IMG/VR virus record: IMGVR_UViG_3300005253_000098
Coordinates: 1-64,000 of that record
DNA length: 64,000 nt
From: a virus
Reading direction: 5' to 3' (one strand)
Below are positions 34,901-42,992 of this stretch, piece by piece. The notes beneath the pieces are model-generated. The model searched no databases. It was not told the DNA's origin and worked only from the letters and a program-made list of their open reading frames with translations. Every line of letters starts with the position of its first letter. Position 1 is the stretch's first letter. The position numbers and the translations under genes are program-made.

Positions 34901-35715
34901 GCCATAATCTCAGTTTGATCTTTCCCAGCTTTATCTAAGGCTTTCATGGATTCTTCTACCCGTTTTCTAAACTGTAAGGCTGTTTTTGCCAATTTCTCGA
35001 ATCCAGCGGCGGTCTCTGTTTGCCCGGGGATTACAGTTCCCATTAAAATATTCTGCAATTGTTCCCTTGCTCCTGAAATACGAGCCTGACCTGCTCTATT
35101 CTCAAATGATGAAATCAGCATGCCTCCTTCTGCTTCTCCGGTTACTCCACCTTTCCCGGTTCTTGCTGGCATCCGTTGCGAGTCAAGCATACCCCTGGCT
35201 CTTCTTATTAGTTCCAATTGGAACTGAAGAGAGTGTTCTCTCTCCTTTTCATCTTTTATCAGCTTCTTAAGGACAATTTCTTCTGCCTGTAACTGTATGG
35301 TTATATCTTTACTGAATCTTAGACTCGCCTTCCGTGTTTCGAGATTGTGTTCAAGCACCCTTCTACCTGTTTCACTGTCTCTTCTCTCTGTTTGTATGAG
35401 CTGGTTTCGTTTCTTTTCGGCTTCTAATAGACGACGGACGCCAACTAATTCTCTCTGTTTCATTAGAACGATAAGATTGGATTTTCTTAACTGTATGTCC
35501 ATGTTACGAGTTTGTGATTCCGTCAGTATTTTGATAGAGGGTTTACCTAATTCCTCTTTAGCAAATTTATTATAAGACTTGCTCATTCGATTGATGGCTT
35601 TATTTACTGCATCGAATTGACCACTGATTCCCTTCAATCGGCTACGTATAATATTAGAAGCCTGATCTTCTCCAATAACTAAATCAATGGGGATTTCTAT
35701 TGATGGTGCACTCAT
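31972..35715 (-). CDS. tail tape measure protein
   Basis: 1,247 residues. Residues 1-380 are coiled coil (for example EEELGNKRDQMATAMAVAKT). Residues 390-620 match the TP901-type tape measure core: FTVGALGSFAIFGVKSFAEL, the ETAEMLIEVQQAGFRGAES segment and LSELRTSMQFVSGIAEAYSF. Several hydrophobic segments follow (IALFAVAAVPILAGLGVAIE, IMAGIIGGIIGATIGPIIAG). The protein sets tail length; at about 1.5 angstrom per residue a tail near 190 nm is expected. Its length and flanking chaperone-like genes indicate a siphovirus. Confidence 0.9.
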   Translation of the reverse strand: MSAPSIEIPIDLVIGEDQASNIIRSRLKGISGQFDAVNKAINRMSKSYNKFAKEELGKPSIKILTESQTRNMDIQLRKSNLIVLMKQRELVGVRRLLEAEKKRNQLIQTERRDSETGRRVLEHNLETRKASLRFSKDITIQLQAEEIVLKKLIKDEKEREHSLQFQLELIRRARGMLDSQRMPARTGKGGVTGEAEGGMLISSFENRAGQARISGAREQLQNILMGTVIPGQTETAAGFEKLAKTALQFRKRVEESMKALDKAGKDQTEIMAAVGASQEKILSVEEELGNKRDQMATAMAVAKTAAKSFAIQMKSLAREEALVAKETKKITQRKTTYKKILEDTRRDLVKFRKEQEKVRRKTNSLGRSLSRAGRQARNFGRNLQFTARDILFTVGALGSFAIFGVKSFAELEKSAIQLGIAMGETGDAFDVGMAQIKDGFDIARSFGVSLQETAEMLIEVQQAGFRGAESMIVFNQAVLLGKATFSDTQTAVDTLTDVMVSFRESLPQDTFLSAAKASDILTNTANQTNITLSELRTSMQFVSGIAEAYSFSLADVAAALGVLQQAGIPPSVGARRFGSVLDSLATKGKLYIRDFLDPATGELRSMGEQFDLLQVQYDSFGTDLDRAGFLSELFGARQAELVKKILANRDALDELAESNRNVNGITEEFANDTTPRLDLALKAVINTIDEMKIATGEAIGKQLMQTGVLERLVDVLKDAAPFFEEIGAGIGKGVTRFLEDVVNLFRWITKGTDAVTNGLEATTTHGQRFAKMMMDLLDRIGIRFGFIKFIFDGIGKIIDKIFGDTGGSSVEAIASGLTQIALFAVAAVPILAGLGVAIEVVGASISLLTPVLGGFIFALNTLKTTMALGFQGAGAAATGASGFSKIMAGIIGGIIGATIGPIIAGAGGGPEAAAIVGRGAQLVFHKALFDAGGGLMGFVKLLAKASIVISVVAFVIGGLVGAIQATIKIFDNLGTSMEGLTGISDGLGAIFGAIMGVINPLMQILGDILRLFYELGRFAGVVLIQGLLGIIDGFARLVGGLFGAITVLLNLQDLWDDLGRLTQWLLDGLDNLANGFTEMVDGVAKATDILINSPEILVEGISNVIVMIGDAIVKVIVDGFNALTFGAKGLIEDFEQDRWQRSGKGSIEERTWSSLGDVARWFSSFQTGGTVPGAGSVPIIAHGGEPVFSSRDADTLNTAIRIADGRSTTNNNNNVTQNITFIIKADDPMEADRTIKQISEKLKQVMA

Positions 35716-36062
35716 CTTTTTCTTCTTTGATCCATTTTCTCAAATTGCCCTTTTTTTACAGGCATAACTTTCTTGGTTGACATTTTGGGTATTGGTCTAT
35801 CGGCGAATATATCTAACTGCCTTTGGATTTCTGGTCTATCTCTTCTTGTATCACCTAACAGGTGTTTGTCCCTGGCTTTGGATTGACCTGTTTTACTTCT
35901 TGCTTCATCTGATGCTTCAGTCTCTAACCGAATCATTTCTCCGGCGAGAGTCATATCGAAAAATAGATTATCTGGATAACGTTTGATCATTATAAGGACG
36001 GATGGACGCACCTGCCAATATTTAGCAGTTGCACCCAGTGACCGACCAAATTCACTCGTCAC
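35712..36062 (-). CDS. tail assembly chaperone-position protein
   Basis: 116 residues, overlapping the tape measure start by 4 nt. Helical N-terminus (GATAKYWQVRPSVLIMIKRY) and a basic C-terminus (KKVMPVKKGQFEKMDQRRKR). Genes at this spot in siphoviruses encode the gpT-like tail chaperone extension. No slippery sequence was recognised at the 11-nt overlap with the gene upstream, so it appears separately initiated. Confidence 0.55.
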   Translation of the reverse strand: MTSEFGRSLGATAKYWQVRPSVLIMIKRYPDNLFFDMTLAGEMIRLETEASDEARSKTGQSKARDKHLLGDTRRDRPEIQRQLDIFADRPIPKMSTKKVMPVKKGQFEKMDQRRKR

Positions 36063-36525
36063 GAAAGGAATCTATTTCTGCTTGTGTTAGTTCTGGTAAT
36101 TCTCCTGTGGATGCCCATGTTAATATGGCTATTTGATCGTTTGCTGTAAGTATCCTGGTTGATAGCACTCCATCGAGAAGTTCTTCATCCTCTGCTGGTG
36201 GTTTACTAACTGATGGTTTGGTTATAATACGTGGTATATATTCGTCAGCCAGCTTTTCTAAATCGTTGTAAGCTTCTTTCTTAAAGTTACCATTCTTCAA
36301 CCGTGGAAGGTTAGAGAAACGATACGTTAGCATATTAGCTGACTTTGGACTTAATATTTTTGCTCTAAAGACAAGCCTTGATTGGGGTAACTTTATGGCA
36401 TAGTCTTTTTCAATTCTCTCCTCATAAGCCTCGGCGGAGCTAATAGGAGTATCATCTGCGACTATAGTAGCTTGGAATGGTCTCAAATCCAAGTCTTCGT
36501 CGTTTTCATCAAATTTTGTGGACAT
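36052..36525 (-). CDS. tail assembly chaperone (gpG-like by position)
   Basis: 157 residues, acidic at both ends. KLPQSRLVFRAKILSPKSAN and the helical C-terminal half fit the small tail chaperones found between the tube and tape measure genes. These coat the tape measure protein during tail assembly and are absent from the virion. Assignment is by position and size. Confidence 0.55.
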   Translation of the reverse strand: MSTKFDENDEDLDLRPFQATIVADDTPISSAEAYEERIEKDYAIKLPQSRLVFRAKILSPKSANMLTYRFSNLPRLKNGNFKKEAYNDLEKLADEYIPRIITKPSVSKPPAEDEELLDGVLSTRILTANDQIAILTWASTGELPELTQAEIDSFRDE

Positions 36526-36571
36526 AGTATATCACAACTGCCACTCCACGAAGGGAATTTAAAAGCGTTCC

Positions 36572-37663
36572 CTAATACGTATCGTAAAGTGTTGCGATAT
36601 CGTTCACCATTACAGCCAGCATTTCGTATTGATCGGGTATACCCGAGTAAGCGAGTCCATCATATAGATTGGTAACTGTTGGAGAGACCAAAGACTCATA
36701 CGCACGGAACACCATCGATTGAACCAACGCTCCACGACCATCGAGGTTCGGAGGACCGCTTTCATAGACCGTTCTGGGTAGATAGAACTTGGCTTCGTGT
36801 GCCTGAGCAACCGTGAATGCCTCGGCACTGGTCAACACAAAGGAGATCGAATTCTCGGCAAGGAAGGTCTGTGGTCCGGTTGCACCTGCTGCACCGAGGA
36901 ATTTCTCATATTCGTCCTCTGCACCATAGGCTGCACCTACATCGTCCTCAAACAGAAAGTCCATATTACCACCAACATCACGTCCACCCTCTCTGACCTT
37001 ATAGACTGTTCTTTGTCCAAGAACGTAATCTGGAGTAAGGTTATTTCCTATTTCGAGAGTGAACCTTGTTGCGTGTCTAACTGCGTGTGATCCAATATCT
37101 TCTCCTTCAGTTCCGAAAGCTAAAGCAGCTTCATGGAATCCGTAGAGAATACCGTGATGGAATGTCCCATCGAATCCATAATAAGTAGAAGTAATCGCAG
37201 TATCATTAAACTCGTCCAGATGGTAAGGCGTATCATAATCAGCAGTGGTAATTCCACCTGCCTCACAAGTCAAGCTTAACCTGTCTACACCAGCCCCAGA
37301 AATTCGTCTGACACCGAGGTCATCGAGTCCTAAGTCCAGTGAATAACTGGGGAGATTAAGCTCTGGGTAAAATACATGTTCTGTTGCTCCTGTAGTAGGA
37401 GTATCCGCTTCCAATTCAGTTGCACCCAATGCGGCGAATAGCATCTGCCCAAAGGTTCTTGCATCGATGGCTTCCGCAAATCCACCGGAATCCGTCACGA
37501 ATTTTCCGGGTGAGAATCGAGTCCTTGCTCGTGCAACTCCTGGTGGTTCCTGTAAATCGTTAGAAGCTTCAAATTTGGTCGAGTCTACGTCTTTAAAGAC
37601 CGTGTCAGGTGTTACGTAAACTCCAGCAGTCGTTTCTTTCTTTATTCCTATTATCCGAGACAT
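36572..37663 (-). CDS. major tail tube protein
   Basis: 363 residues. The N-terminus (SRIIGIKKETTAGVYVTPDT) is the typical opening of the phage tail tube family, and the TADTTTGATEHVFYPE-like and RHATRFTLEIGNNLTPDYVL segments fit the two-sheet tube fold. It polymerises in hexameric rings to form the tail. It lies directly before the chaperone and tape measure genes and has an AT-rich promoter-like leader of its own. Confidence 0.82.
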   Translation of the reverse strand: MSRIIGIKKETTAGVYVTPDTVFKDVDSTKFEASNDLQEPPGVARARTRFSPGKFVTDSGGFAEAIDARTFGQMLFAALGATELEADTPTTGATEHVFYPELNLPSYSLDLGLDDLGVRRISGAGVDRLSLTCEAGGITTADYDTPYHLDEFNDTAITSTYYGFDGTFHHGILYGFHEAALAFGTEGEDIGSHAVRHATRFTLEIGNNLTPDYVLGQRTVYKVREGGRDVGGNMDFLFEDDVGAAYGAEDEYEKFLGAAGATGPQTFLAENSISFVLTSAEAFTVAQAHEAKFYLPRTVYESGPPNLDGRGALVQSMVFRAYESLVSPTVTNLYDGLAYSGIPDQYEMLAVMVNDIATLYDTY

Positions 37664-37727
37664 TTATACCACTTACATATATTATTTACATACATTTTTT
37701 ATTTGTTTGGCTATCTTAGGATTTCAT
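37664..37727 (-). promoter_or_regulatory. AT-rich promoter region of the tail tube gene
   Basis: 64 nt, almost wholly A/T, with TATA-like strings on the minus strand (AAATAAAAAATG and TAAATAATATATG at 37,703-37,677) 15-40 nt before the ATG at 37,663. A strong promoter is expected for an abundant tail protein. Exact element not resolved. Confidence 0.35.
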
Positions 37728-39902
37728 TTAAGCAACCCTGTGTTTACGGACAGTTAAAGTTATCTTGAACGCACTGACTCCGGGTTTAGCCTCACTGATA
37801 AATATCATTTCTGGTGGGGTTGTTATTAAATCTATAGTTCCATTTAGCAATGTCCTTGGAACACTATTAATGAATATCTCATTAAAGTAAGAGAATATCC
37901 TTATCTTTTCTATAAACTCTGTATCTGGATTGAACTTCTCAAATATCATTATTTTGATCGGGATGTTGTGTCCTGGTGTTGTTCCAATCGTATAGTATTG
38001 AGCACCTACTGAATCAAAGTCTATTACACAGTATGGATGCACTGCTCCCAGTTTCTCGTTCCCAATGAACACATCCGTGAACTCAAACCTCTCCATTTCT
38101 ATCTTGGTCAACTCATCAGATAACTGGACTGTCTTTGGTTCTATTACAAAATCCAACATGAGTTTTCGTAGTTCAATCAATAAGTTTGTATAGTTCGTAA
38201 AGACCTTACCAATTCTGATATCCGGTCTAATGACAAACCTGGTCAGGGTTCTTGATTCCCTGGCAGAAATAGACCCGATATCGACCGACCTGGTCAAACT
38301 TCTACTTTCTTGAGCAAAGCTTTGAACTATTAATGCTATTGCCCTTGATTCCCTCGCTGTTTGCTGGACAGTTCTTGTTAATGTTCTTGATTCTTGAGCA
38401 GTAGCCTGAACAATACGTGTAAGAGTTCTTGATTCTTTTACGGGAGTTAATACACTTCTTGTAAGTGCCCTGGATTCTCTATTAAAAGCTTGCACAGTTA
38501 AAGCTAAGGTTCTACTCTCTCTGACAGTAATACGAACACTCCTGGTGAGTGTCCTACTCTCACGAGCAATGATTCTAACTACTCTCGTAAGTGCTCTTGG
38601 TTCCCTGGCGAATTGTTGGATTATCAGTGCCAAGGTTCTACTTTTTCTATCCGTCAGTATAGCTGATCTTGTAAGTGTTCTCGATATTCTATCTGTTATT
38701 TGTGCAGTCCTTACAAGTGTTCTACTCTCACGAGTTACCTGTTTGACTGTTCTTGTAAGAGTTCTGCTTTCCTTATCAGTCAATATGACTGACCTTGTTA
38801 GTGTTCTTGAAACGCGATCGGATATCTGTGCAGTCCTTGTTAGTGCTCGGCTCTCCCTATCAGTCTGCTGGACTGTCCTGGTCAGGGTTCTTGATTCTTT
38901 ACTTGGAGCTAATACGGTTCTGGCTAATGTTCTTGATTCTTTCGATGCTAAGATTACTGATCGTGTAAGAGTTCTGCTTACTTGATTCATTATCTGTGCA
39001 GTTCTTGTAAGTGTCCTTGACTCTCTTACAGTTATAACAACAGTTCTTGTTAATGTTCTACTCTCTTTATCAGTAAGGATAACATTTCTGGTTAGTGTCC
39101 TTGATTCCCTATCACTAATCTGTGCGGTTCTAACTAATGTTCTTGATTCCTGATCCCAAACTTGCACGGTTCTTGTAAGAGGTCTACTTTCCCTATCATA
39201 GACCTGGACTATTAGTGCTAAGGTTCTACTGACTTTATCTACGATGATTACTGATCTGCTAAGAGTTCTGCTTTCCTTATCAAACCATTGTGCTTCTCTG
39301 GTAAGGGTTCGTGATTCTCGATCCCAAACTTGAACCTCCCTTGTTAGTGTCCTGGATTCTCTGGCTGATAATACTCCAGCCTCAGTCGTGACCTGTGCAG
39401 CTAAGGTCGTTGATAAGGCTGATCCTTGTGTTTCATCATAGAGTCTAAATTCGTATTGTTTATTGTCTAAAGCATTAGACATATCAATAAGAAACTGGAA
39501 TTCTATACCATTGTTCTGGGTGCCCGTTACCGAAGCAGTAGTATAAGGAGATTCAGTATCTATTTCGTGAGATTCGGAATCCAGGGTTCCAGACTCACAT
39601 CCTGCTGAATCTCCAATAGGATCATTATTAACTAATAATCCAGCAGACACACCTGTTCTTAATTCTCCAGAACCACTGACTAAATTAGTAAAAGAACCAG
39701 CATCAGTAACATTTCTCCACTGAAGAGTGAACGATGCCGCAGTAGGAGTATGCTTTGTTGAAACTATCCCATACGATAAGATTAGTTTATTAGTCTTGAC
39801 CCAACCAGTGACATCTACTCCACAAGCTGCCTCCCAAGTCATAGTAGTTGCATGATCTTTAGCAATCCTACCACCTTCAGAGTCGTAGTCAGATGCAGTC
39901 AT
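37728..39902 (-). CDS. repeat protein with 27 tandem 14-residue units, fused to a tail-terminator-like domain
   Basis: 724 residues in three parts. Residues 1-180 are a beta sandwich found in surface and virion proteins (FTLQWRNVTDAGSFTNLVSG, QFLIDMSNALDNKQYEFRLY). Residues about 182-562 are 27 consecutive units of the form ESRTLTRTVQ-x-x-D-R, all 14 residues long except unit 26, which has 17. Residues 563-724 form a compact alpha/beta domain (HPYCVIDFDSVGAQYYTIGT, ending ITLTVRKHRVA) in the position of a tail terminator or completion protein just upstream of the tube gene. The repeat may be a fibrous spike or collar whisker. No Cys, and about one Arg in five, in the repeat. Confidence 0.7.
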   Translation of the reverse strand: MTASDYDSEGGRIAKDHATTMTWEAACGVDVTGWVKTNKLILSYGIVSTKHTPTAASFTLQWRNVTDAGSFTNLVSGSGELRTGVSAGLLVNNDPIGDSAGCESGTLDSESHEIDTESPYTTASVTGTQNNGIEFQFLIDMSNALDNKQYEFRLYDETQGSALSTTLAAQVTTEAGVLSARESRTLTREVQVWDRESRTLTREAQWFDKESRTLSRSVIIVDKVSRTLALIVQVYDRESRPLTRTVQVWDQESRTLVRTAQISDRESRTLTRNVILTDKESRTLTRTVVITVRESRTLTRTAQIMNQVSRTLTRSVILASKESRTLARTVLAPSKESRTLTRTVQQTDRESRALTRTAQISDRVSRTLTRSVILTDKESRTLTRTVKQVTRESRTLVRTAQITDRISRTLTRSAILTDRKSRTLALIIQQFAREPRALTRVVRIIARESRTLTRSVRITVRESRTLALTVQAFNRESRALTRSVLTPVKESRTLTRIVQATAQESRTLTRTVQQTARESRAIALIVQSFAQESRSLTRSVDIGSISARESRTLTRFVIRPDIRIGKVFTNYTNLLIELRKLMLDFVIEPKTVQLSDELTKIEMERFEFTDVFIGNEKLGAVHPYCVIDFDSVGAQYYTIGTTPGHNIPIKIMIFEKFNPDTEFIEKIRIFSYFNEIFINSVPRTLLNGTIDLITTPPEMIFISEAKPGVSAFKITLTVRKHRVA
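38217..39359 (-). repeat. 27 coding tandem repeats of 42 bp
   Basis: The core of the preceding gene. Unit consensus at protein level is E-S-R-T-L-T-R-T-V-Q-x-x-D-R; the first six positions are nearly invariant, positions 11-13 vary. At DNA level the units are well diverged by synonymous change, so this is an old array under protein-level selection, not a fresh expansion. One unit has a 3-residue insertion (GSI before SAR). Confidence 0.9.
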
Positions 39903-40348
39903 TAATAAGTCTCCTCTGACATTATTACTTGAATATCATCTATTGAAATAAGTTTTTCAGTGCAGTTCTCTGACCAACCCTCACAATTAGACGAAATACA
40001 AGAATAAGGAATAGAAGTCCCTAATGTGCAGCCCTCATCTCCCAATAAAGGGCAAGGATTCCCTGTTCCCTGCCACTCGTAATCTTTTAGTCTGGATTGG
40101 ATTTTCTCTAATAATCCCTTAGAGAATGGCGAGCCGCCAGTGGAACAGCAGTCCCCACAGCCATTGCATCTCCCATCTTCGGGCTTTACTGCCATAGGCA
40201 TATATTTCTTGATCCTGGTTATAGTGCCATCTGGGTTAGTAGTTTTAGTATAAATAAATTGCATCTGAGCTAAAAGCTCAACCCCAGCTAAAACAGTAAT
40301 ATGCCTACCAATAGCCCAATCTGGTATTTCAAGTTCTATCTTTACCAA
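39902..40348 (-). CDS. virion-associated protein with YkgJ-like Cys cluster
   Basis: 148 residues. The N-terminus (ELEIPDWAIGRHITVLAGVE) is alpha/beta. From residue 59 on there are eleven cysteines: CNGCGDCC, PCPLLGDEGCTLG, YSCISSNCEGWSENC. The order CxxCGxCC ... CPxL...GC matches the YkgJ/UPF0153 zinc- or Fe-S-binding family. Such proteins are rare in viral structural operons. It overlaps its neighbours by 1 and 20 nt. Redox or metal function is likely; substrate unknown. Confidence 0.6.
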   Translation of the reverse strand: MVKIELEIPDWAIGRHITVLAGVELLAQMQFIYTKTTNPDGTITRIKKYMPMAVKPEDGRCNGCGDCCSTGGSPFSKGLLEKIQSRLKDYEWQGTGNPCPLLGDEGCTLGTSIPYSCISSNCEGWSENCTEKLISIDDIQVIMSEETY

Positions 40349-41126
40349 TCACTGTCTCCTCGATATTAGTTGTAATACGAGGAGGTGTTCCCAACTCCGG
40401 TAAATCTTCTAATCGACCAAAACGGGCGATATTTACAGCAACGCTATTTCTCATAGATTTAGGGTCTTTAATAGTTGGCGTTCCATCAGCAAACTGATCC
40501 TGTGAGTTAATATTCTCAGTATCCTCTTGTATGTCAACACCATACTTAATGTTGGCATTTAAAATCCTGGTTATCTGAGGGAAGGCATCTAAGTTGATAT
40601 TCTCATTCTGGAGCTCTGGATGATTGTTCGGTAGACCAGCCAGTATTTCTCTGATCCTCTCAAACTTCATCCTTACTGGATGAGCATAAGCAATATGATC
40701 GAGCTTCACAAACTTGGCGTCGCCATTAGAGTTATAACAGAAACCGATGCGTTCCTCAAAATAACCGACATCTAATCCGATCTGTGAGCCCATAGCAATC
40801 TTGCGACCAGCCTTGATATGATAAAAGAAGCCCTCGATAATCTGATTATTAACTTTCCTGCTGATAGTAATGTTTCTATCACCTGAGATTAATCGTAGAG
40901 CTCTGATATTCAGACGTTTCTCCTCTGGTATGAGATGAAAGTTTTTGTATTGTTTTTTATTTCCAGACGTGCCATCTGCAAAGTTTACTGTCCAGTCAAG
41001 AGGTTTAAGAGCATCAAACTGTTGCATATATACCGGTGTCGGAAAATGAAAGTTCTTTATACCCACGGTGCTACCATCCGTAACAATATGAATTTTAGGT
41101 AAGCGTGCCGGTCTTATGACCCACAA
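40329..41126 (-). CDS. first gene of the tail block, unknown virion-type protein
   Basis: 265 residues from a TTG (no ATG is available near the N-terminus; a leaderless start is possible). Beta-rich first half (KIHIVTDGSTVGIKNFHFPT, KPLDWTVNFADGTSGNKKQY) and a polar second half with Asn/Asp-rich linkers. No family recognised. As the first gene after a divergent promoter it may be an abundant structural protein or a neck component. Confidence 0.45.
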   Translation of the reverse strand: MWVIRPARLPKIHIVTDGSTVGIKNFHFPTPVYMQQFDALKPLDWTVNFADGTSGNKKQYKNFHLIPEEKRLNIRALRLISGDRNITISRKVNNQIIEGFFYHIKAGRKIAMGSQIGLDVGYFEERIGFCYNSNGDAKFVKLDHIAYAHPVRMKFERIREILAGLPNNHPELQNENINLDAFPQITRILNANIKYGVDIQEDTENINSQDQFADGTPTIKDPKSMRNSVAVNIARFGRLEDLPELGTPPRITTNIEETVIGKDRT

Positions 41127-41159
41127 ACTTATAAGATGCTCTCATCTTATCCTATCTAC

Positions 41160-41167
41160 TTTAAAAG
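41160..41167 (+). promoter_or_regulatory. TATA box for the divergent glycosyltransferase
   Basis: TTTAAAAG at 41,160-41,167 lies 25-32 nt before the ATG at 41,192, the spacing expected for a leaderless archaeal transcript. TCGA-GTAA-TCGA follows between it and the ATG. The 65-nt gap must also hold the promoter of the leftward tail block. Confidence 0.45.
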
Positions 41168-41191
41168 ATTTCTATTTTCGAGTAATCGACA

Positions 41192-42313
41192 ATGACTAAA
41201 ATCGGACTCTCTATTATCGTAAGTGATAGACCGGAAGAATTAGAACGTTGCTTAGAGGCAGCACAGCACCTATATGACCACCTTTCAGTAACTATAGTTC
41301 ACGCACCTACATTAATAACACAACCCTGCTTAATAATAGCAGAAAAATACAAAGCTATTGTTTCTCATTATTATACTAATCCCCAGTGGAGACATCATTT
41401 TATTGATGATTTCTCAGCTGCTCGCAACATATCCTGGAAAGAGTTACCAGAAGACTGTGATTGGATATTCGTGCTCGATACTGATGATAGAATAGAGGAT
41501 TGTAAGTTAGCCCGAGAAATTGTCTTAGCACAGAAGTCTCCCGGTGTAGGCTTTGTGAAAATTATCAATAGTGAGGGTGATGGTCACTTTTTACAGCCGA
41601 GATTCTGGTCCCATGGAGATGCCCATTGGGAACACAGGATGCATGAGCAATTAGAGAAAGATATTGATGATTTACCACAAATCTTTGCTGATAAAATTGT
41701 CATTATCCACGACTACGAGAAAGTAGAAAAGAACAATCGAGAGGAACGCAATCATACCTTAGCCCAAGAAATTATGAAAGAAGGCAATGTTAGTCCACGG
41801 TTTAAGTTCTTCTTTGCTGAAAAGCAATATATTAAATACCTGAAACAGGGTATCAAAGAGGGAGAAGAATTAAAAGAAGCAGTCGAGATCTTCCATGAGA
41901 TTACTGGTAAAGATCTTGGTAAAAAAGATACTATTGCAGTATTCAAAGCTTTTTATTACTTAGCTGATTATTATTCGATCTCAAAAGAAAGAGATTACTT
42001 AAGAGCTATCCGCTATGGCTTAGAAGCCCTCAAACATAATATGGATGATGGTCGACCCTACTTCGTCATTGGTCGAGCACTATACTCTATGAATCACCAT
42101 GAGCAAGCTATAGTATGGCTTGAACATGCTATGAGTCTACCCGATTCTCTTGGACCATTCCCAATCTTTGCTGCGTTCAAAACATGGCTCCCAATCGAAC
42201 AGATAGCGTTCTGTTATCTAAAATTAGGAAAAAAAGAGAAAGCTCAAGGCTATCATTCCCGAGCCCGCTACATGAATAAGGAATACGAAAAACACGACAA
42301 GGACTTTGACTGA
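41192..42313 (+). CDS. family 2 glycosyltransferase with C-terminal TPR repeats
   Basis: 373 residues. Residues 3-175 are a GT-A domain: IGLSIIVSDRPEELERCLEA, ISWKELPEDCDWIFVLDTDD (D96 and D98 as DxD) and a His-rich acceptor loop (WSHGDAHWEHRMHEQL). Residues 215-365 carry TPR-like helical pairs (YFVIGRALYSMNHHEQAIVW, AFCYLKLGKKEKAQGYHSRA). This design occurs in enzymes that glycosylate peptides or surface glycans. It is the only rightward gene between the tail and head blocks and has its own TATA box, so it behaves as an independently controlled moron gene. Confidence 0.8.
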   Translation: MTKIGLSIIVSDRPEELERCLEAAQHLYDHLSVTIVHAPTLITQPCLIIAEKYKAIVSHYYTNPQWRHHFIDDFSAARNISWKELPEDCDWIFVLDTDDRIEDCKLAREIVLAQKSPGVGFVKIINSEGDGHFLQPRFWSHGDAHWEHRMHEQLEKDIDDLPQIFADKIVIIHDYEKVEKNNREERNHTLAQEIMKEGNVSPRFKFFFAEKQYIKYLKQGIKEGEELKEAVEIFHEITGKDLGKKDTIAVFKAFYYLADYYSISKERDYLRAIRYGLEALKHNMDDGRPYFVIGRALYSMNHHEQAIVWLEHAMSLPDSLGPFPIFAAFKTWLPIEQIAFCYLKLGKKEKAQGYHSRARYMNKEYEKHDKDFD

Positions 42314-42988
42314 TTACGTATAGTAATACTTATACGTTAACTCACAGCTTGATGCGCCCGCAGTAGAGTCATCTACCACGAACACATGCATAGCAATCCT
42401 ATTTCCAAAATCAACAGTTCCAATAGCCGCAGAAAAGGTCAAACTCCTGGTATCTCCCTGTAACTGATACGTAGTAGTAACAGCAGCCTGTGAAGAATAA
42501 CCAGCAGGTATGGCTCCAATACCAGTAGTAGAAATAACATTAACGGCAGTTTCAACAGCTCTAAGCTGTGAATGCACCCCCAGATTGGTTGTGCCTGCTA
42601 AAATCTCATTAATTGTTGAGTTAAACGAGGTATTGTCCCAAGCCTCTAATTCTCCTGCCTGTGATTCTATATCAACAGTGGCTCGTATTCCAAGCGTGTT
42701 GGTTGTAGTTGGATTGGAGGCAAACATATCAACTGTATAGGAGTCCGTTTCCTGTCCGGGTGCAGGGTCATCAGCATAAATAGTTATCTCGATATCTGTA
42801 GATGTATCGACCCAAAGCTCGTCAGCAATTCTTACCAAGTTAGCTCCAGTAGGAACTGGAATTGGTTTCAAGTCACCATCAGCAGAACCCGCACCAGTAA
42901 AGGTAATAGTGGTATTAGTATCAATATCCACCCAAACTGGTGTGGTTTCACTTGTAGTTCGCTCAAATACTATAGTTGGTTGTGCCAT
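42314..42988 (-). CDS. virion beta-sandwich protein, C-terminal LTYKYYY motif
   Basis: 224 residues, all-beta with Thr-rich strands (TTSETTPVWVDIDTNTTITF). Good candidate for a head or neck decoration protein. It ends HVFVVDDSTAGASSCELTYK-YYYT, and the same ending (FVIDD ... LTYKYYYK) is found in the small protein at 56,331. It has a TATA-like leader and AGAGGAAAAA ribosome binding site, suggesting high expression. It meets the glycosyltransferase gene tail to tail with no spacer. Confidence 0.5.
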   Translation of the reverse strand: MAQPTIVFERTTSETTPVWVDIDTNTTITFTGAGSADGDLKPIPVPTGANLVRIADELWVDTSTDIEITIYADDPAPGQETDSYTVDMFASNPTTTNTLGIRATVDIESQAGELEAWDNTSFNSTINEILAGTTNLGVHSQLRAVETAVNVISTTGIGAIPAGYSSQAAVTTTYQLQGDTRSLTFSAAIGTVDFGNRIAMHVFVVDDSTAGASSCELTYKYYYT

Positions 42989-42992
42989 TATA

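Noticed and set aside
36052-36062. Programmed frameshift joining the two tail chaperone genes
   Set aside because: No slippery heptamer recognised in the overlap and the downstream gene has its own ATG.
42316-42337. ACGTATA/TATACGT inverted repeat at the convergent junction
   Set aside because: It lies inside the codons of the YKYYYT ending and has no T-tract; not enough for a bidirectional terminator.
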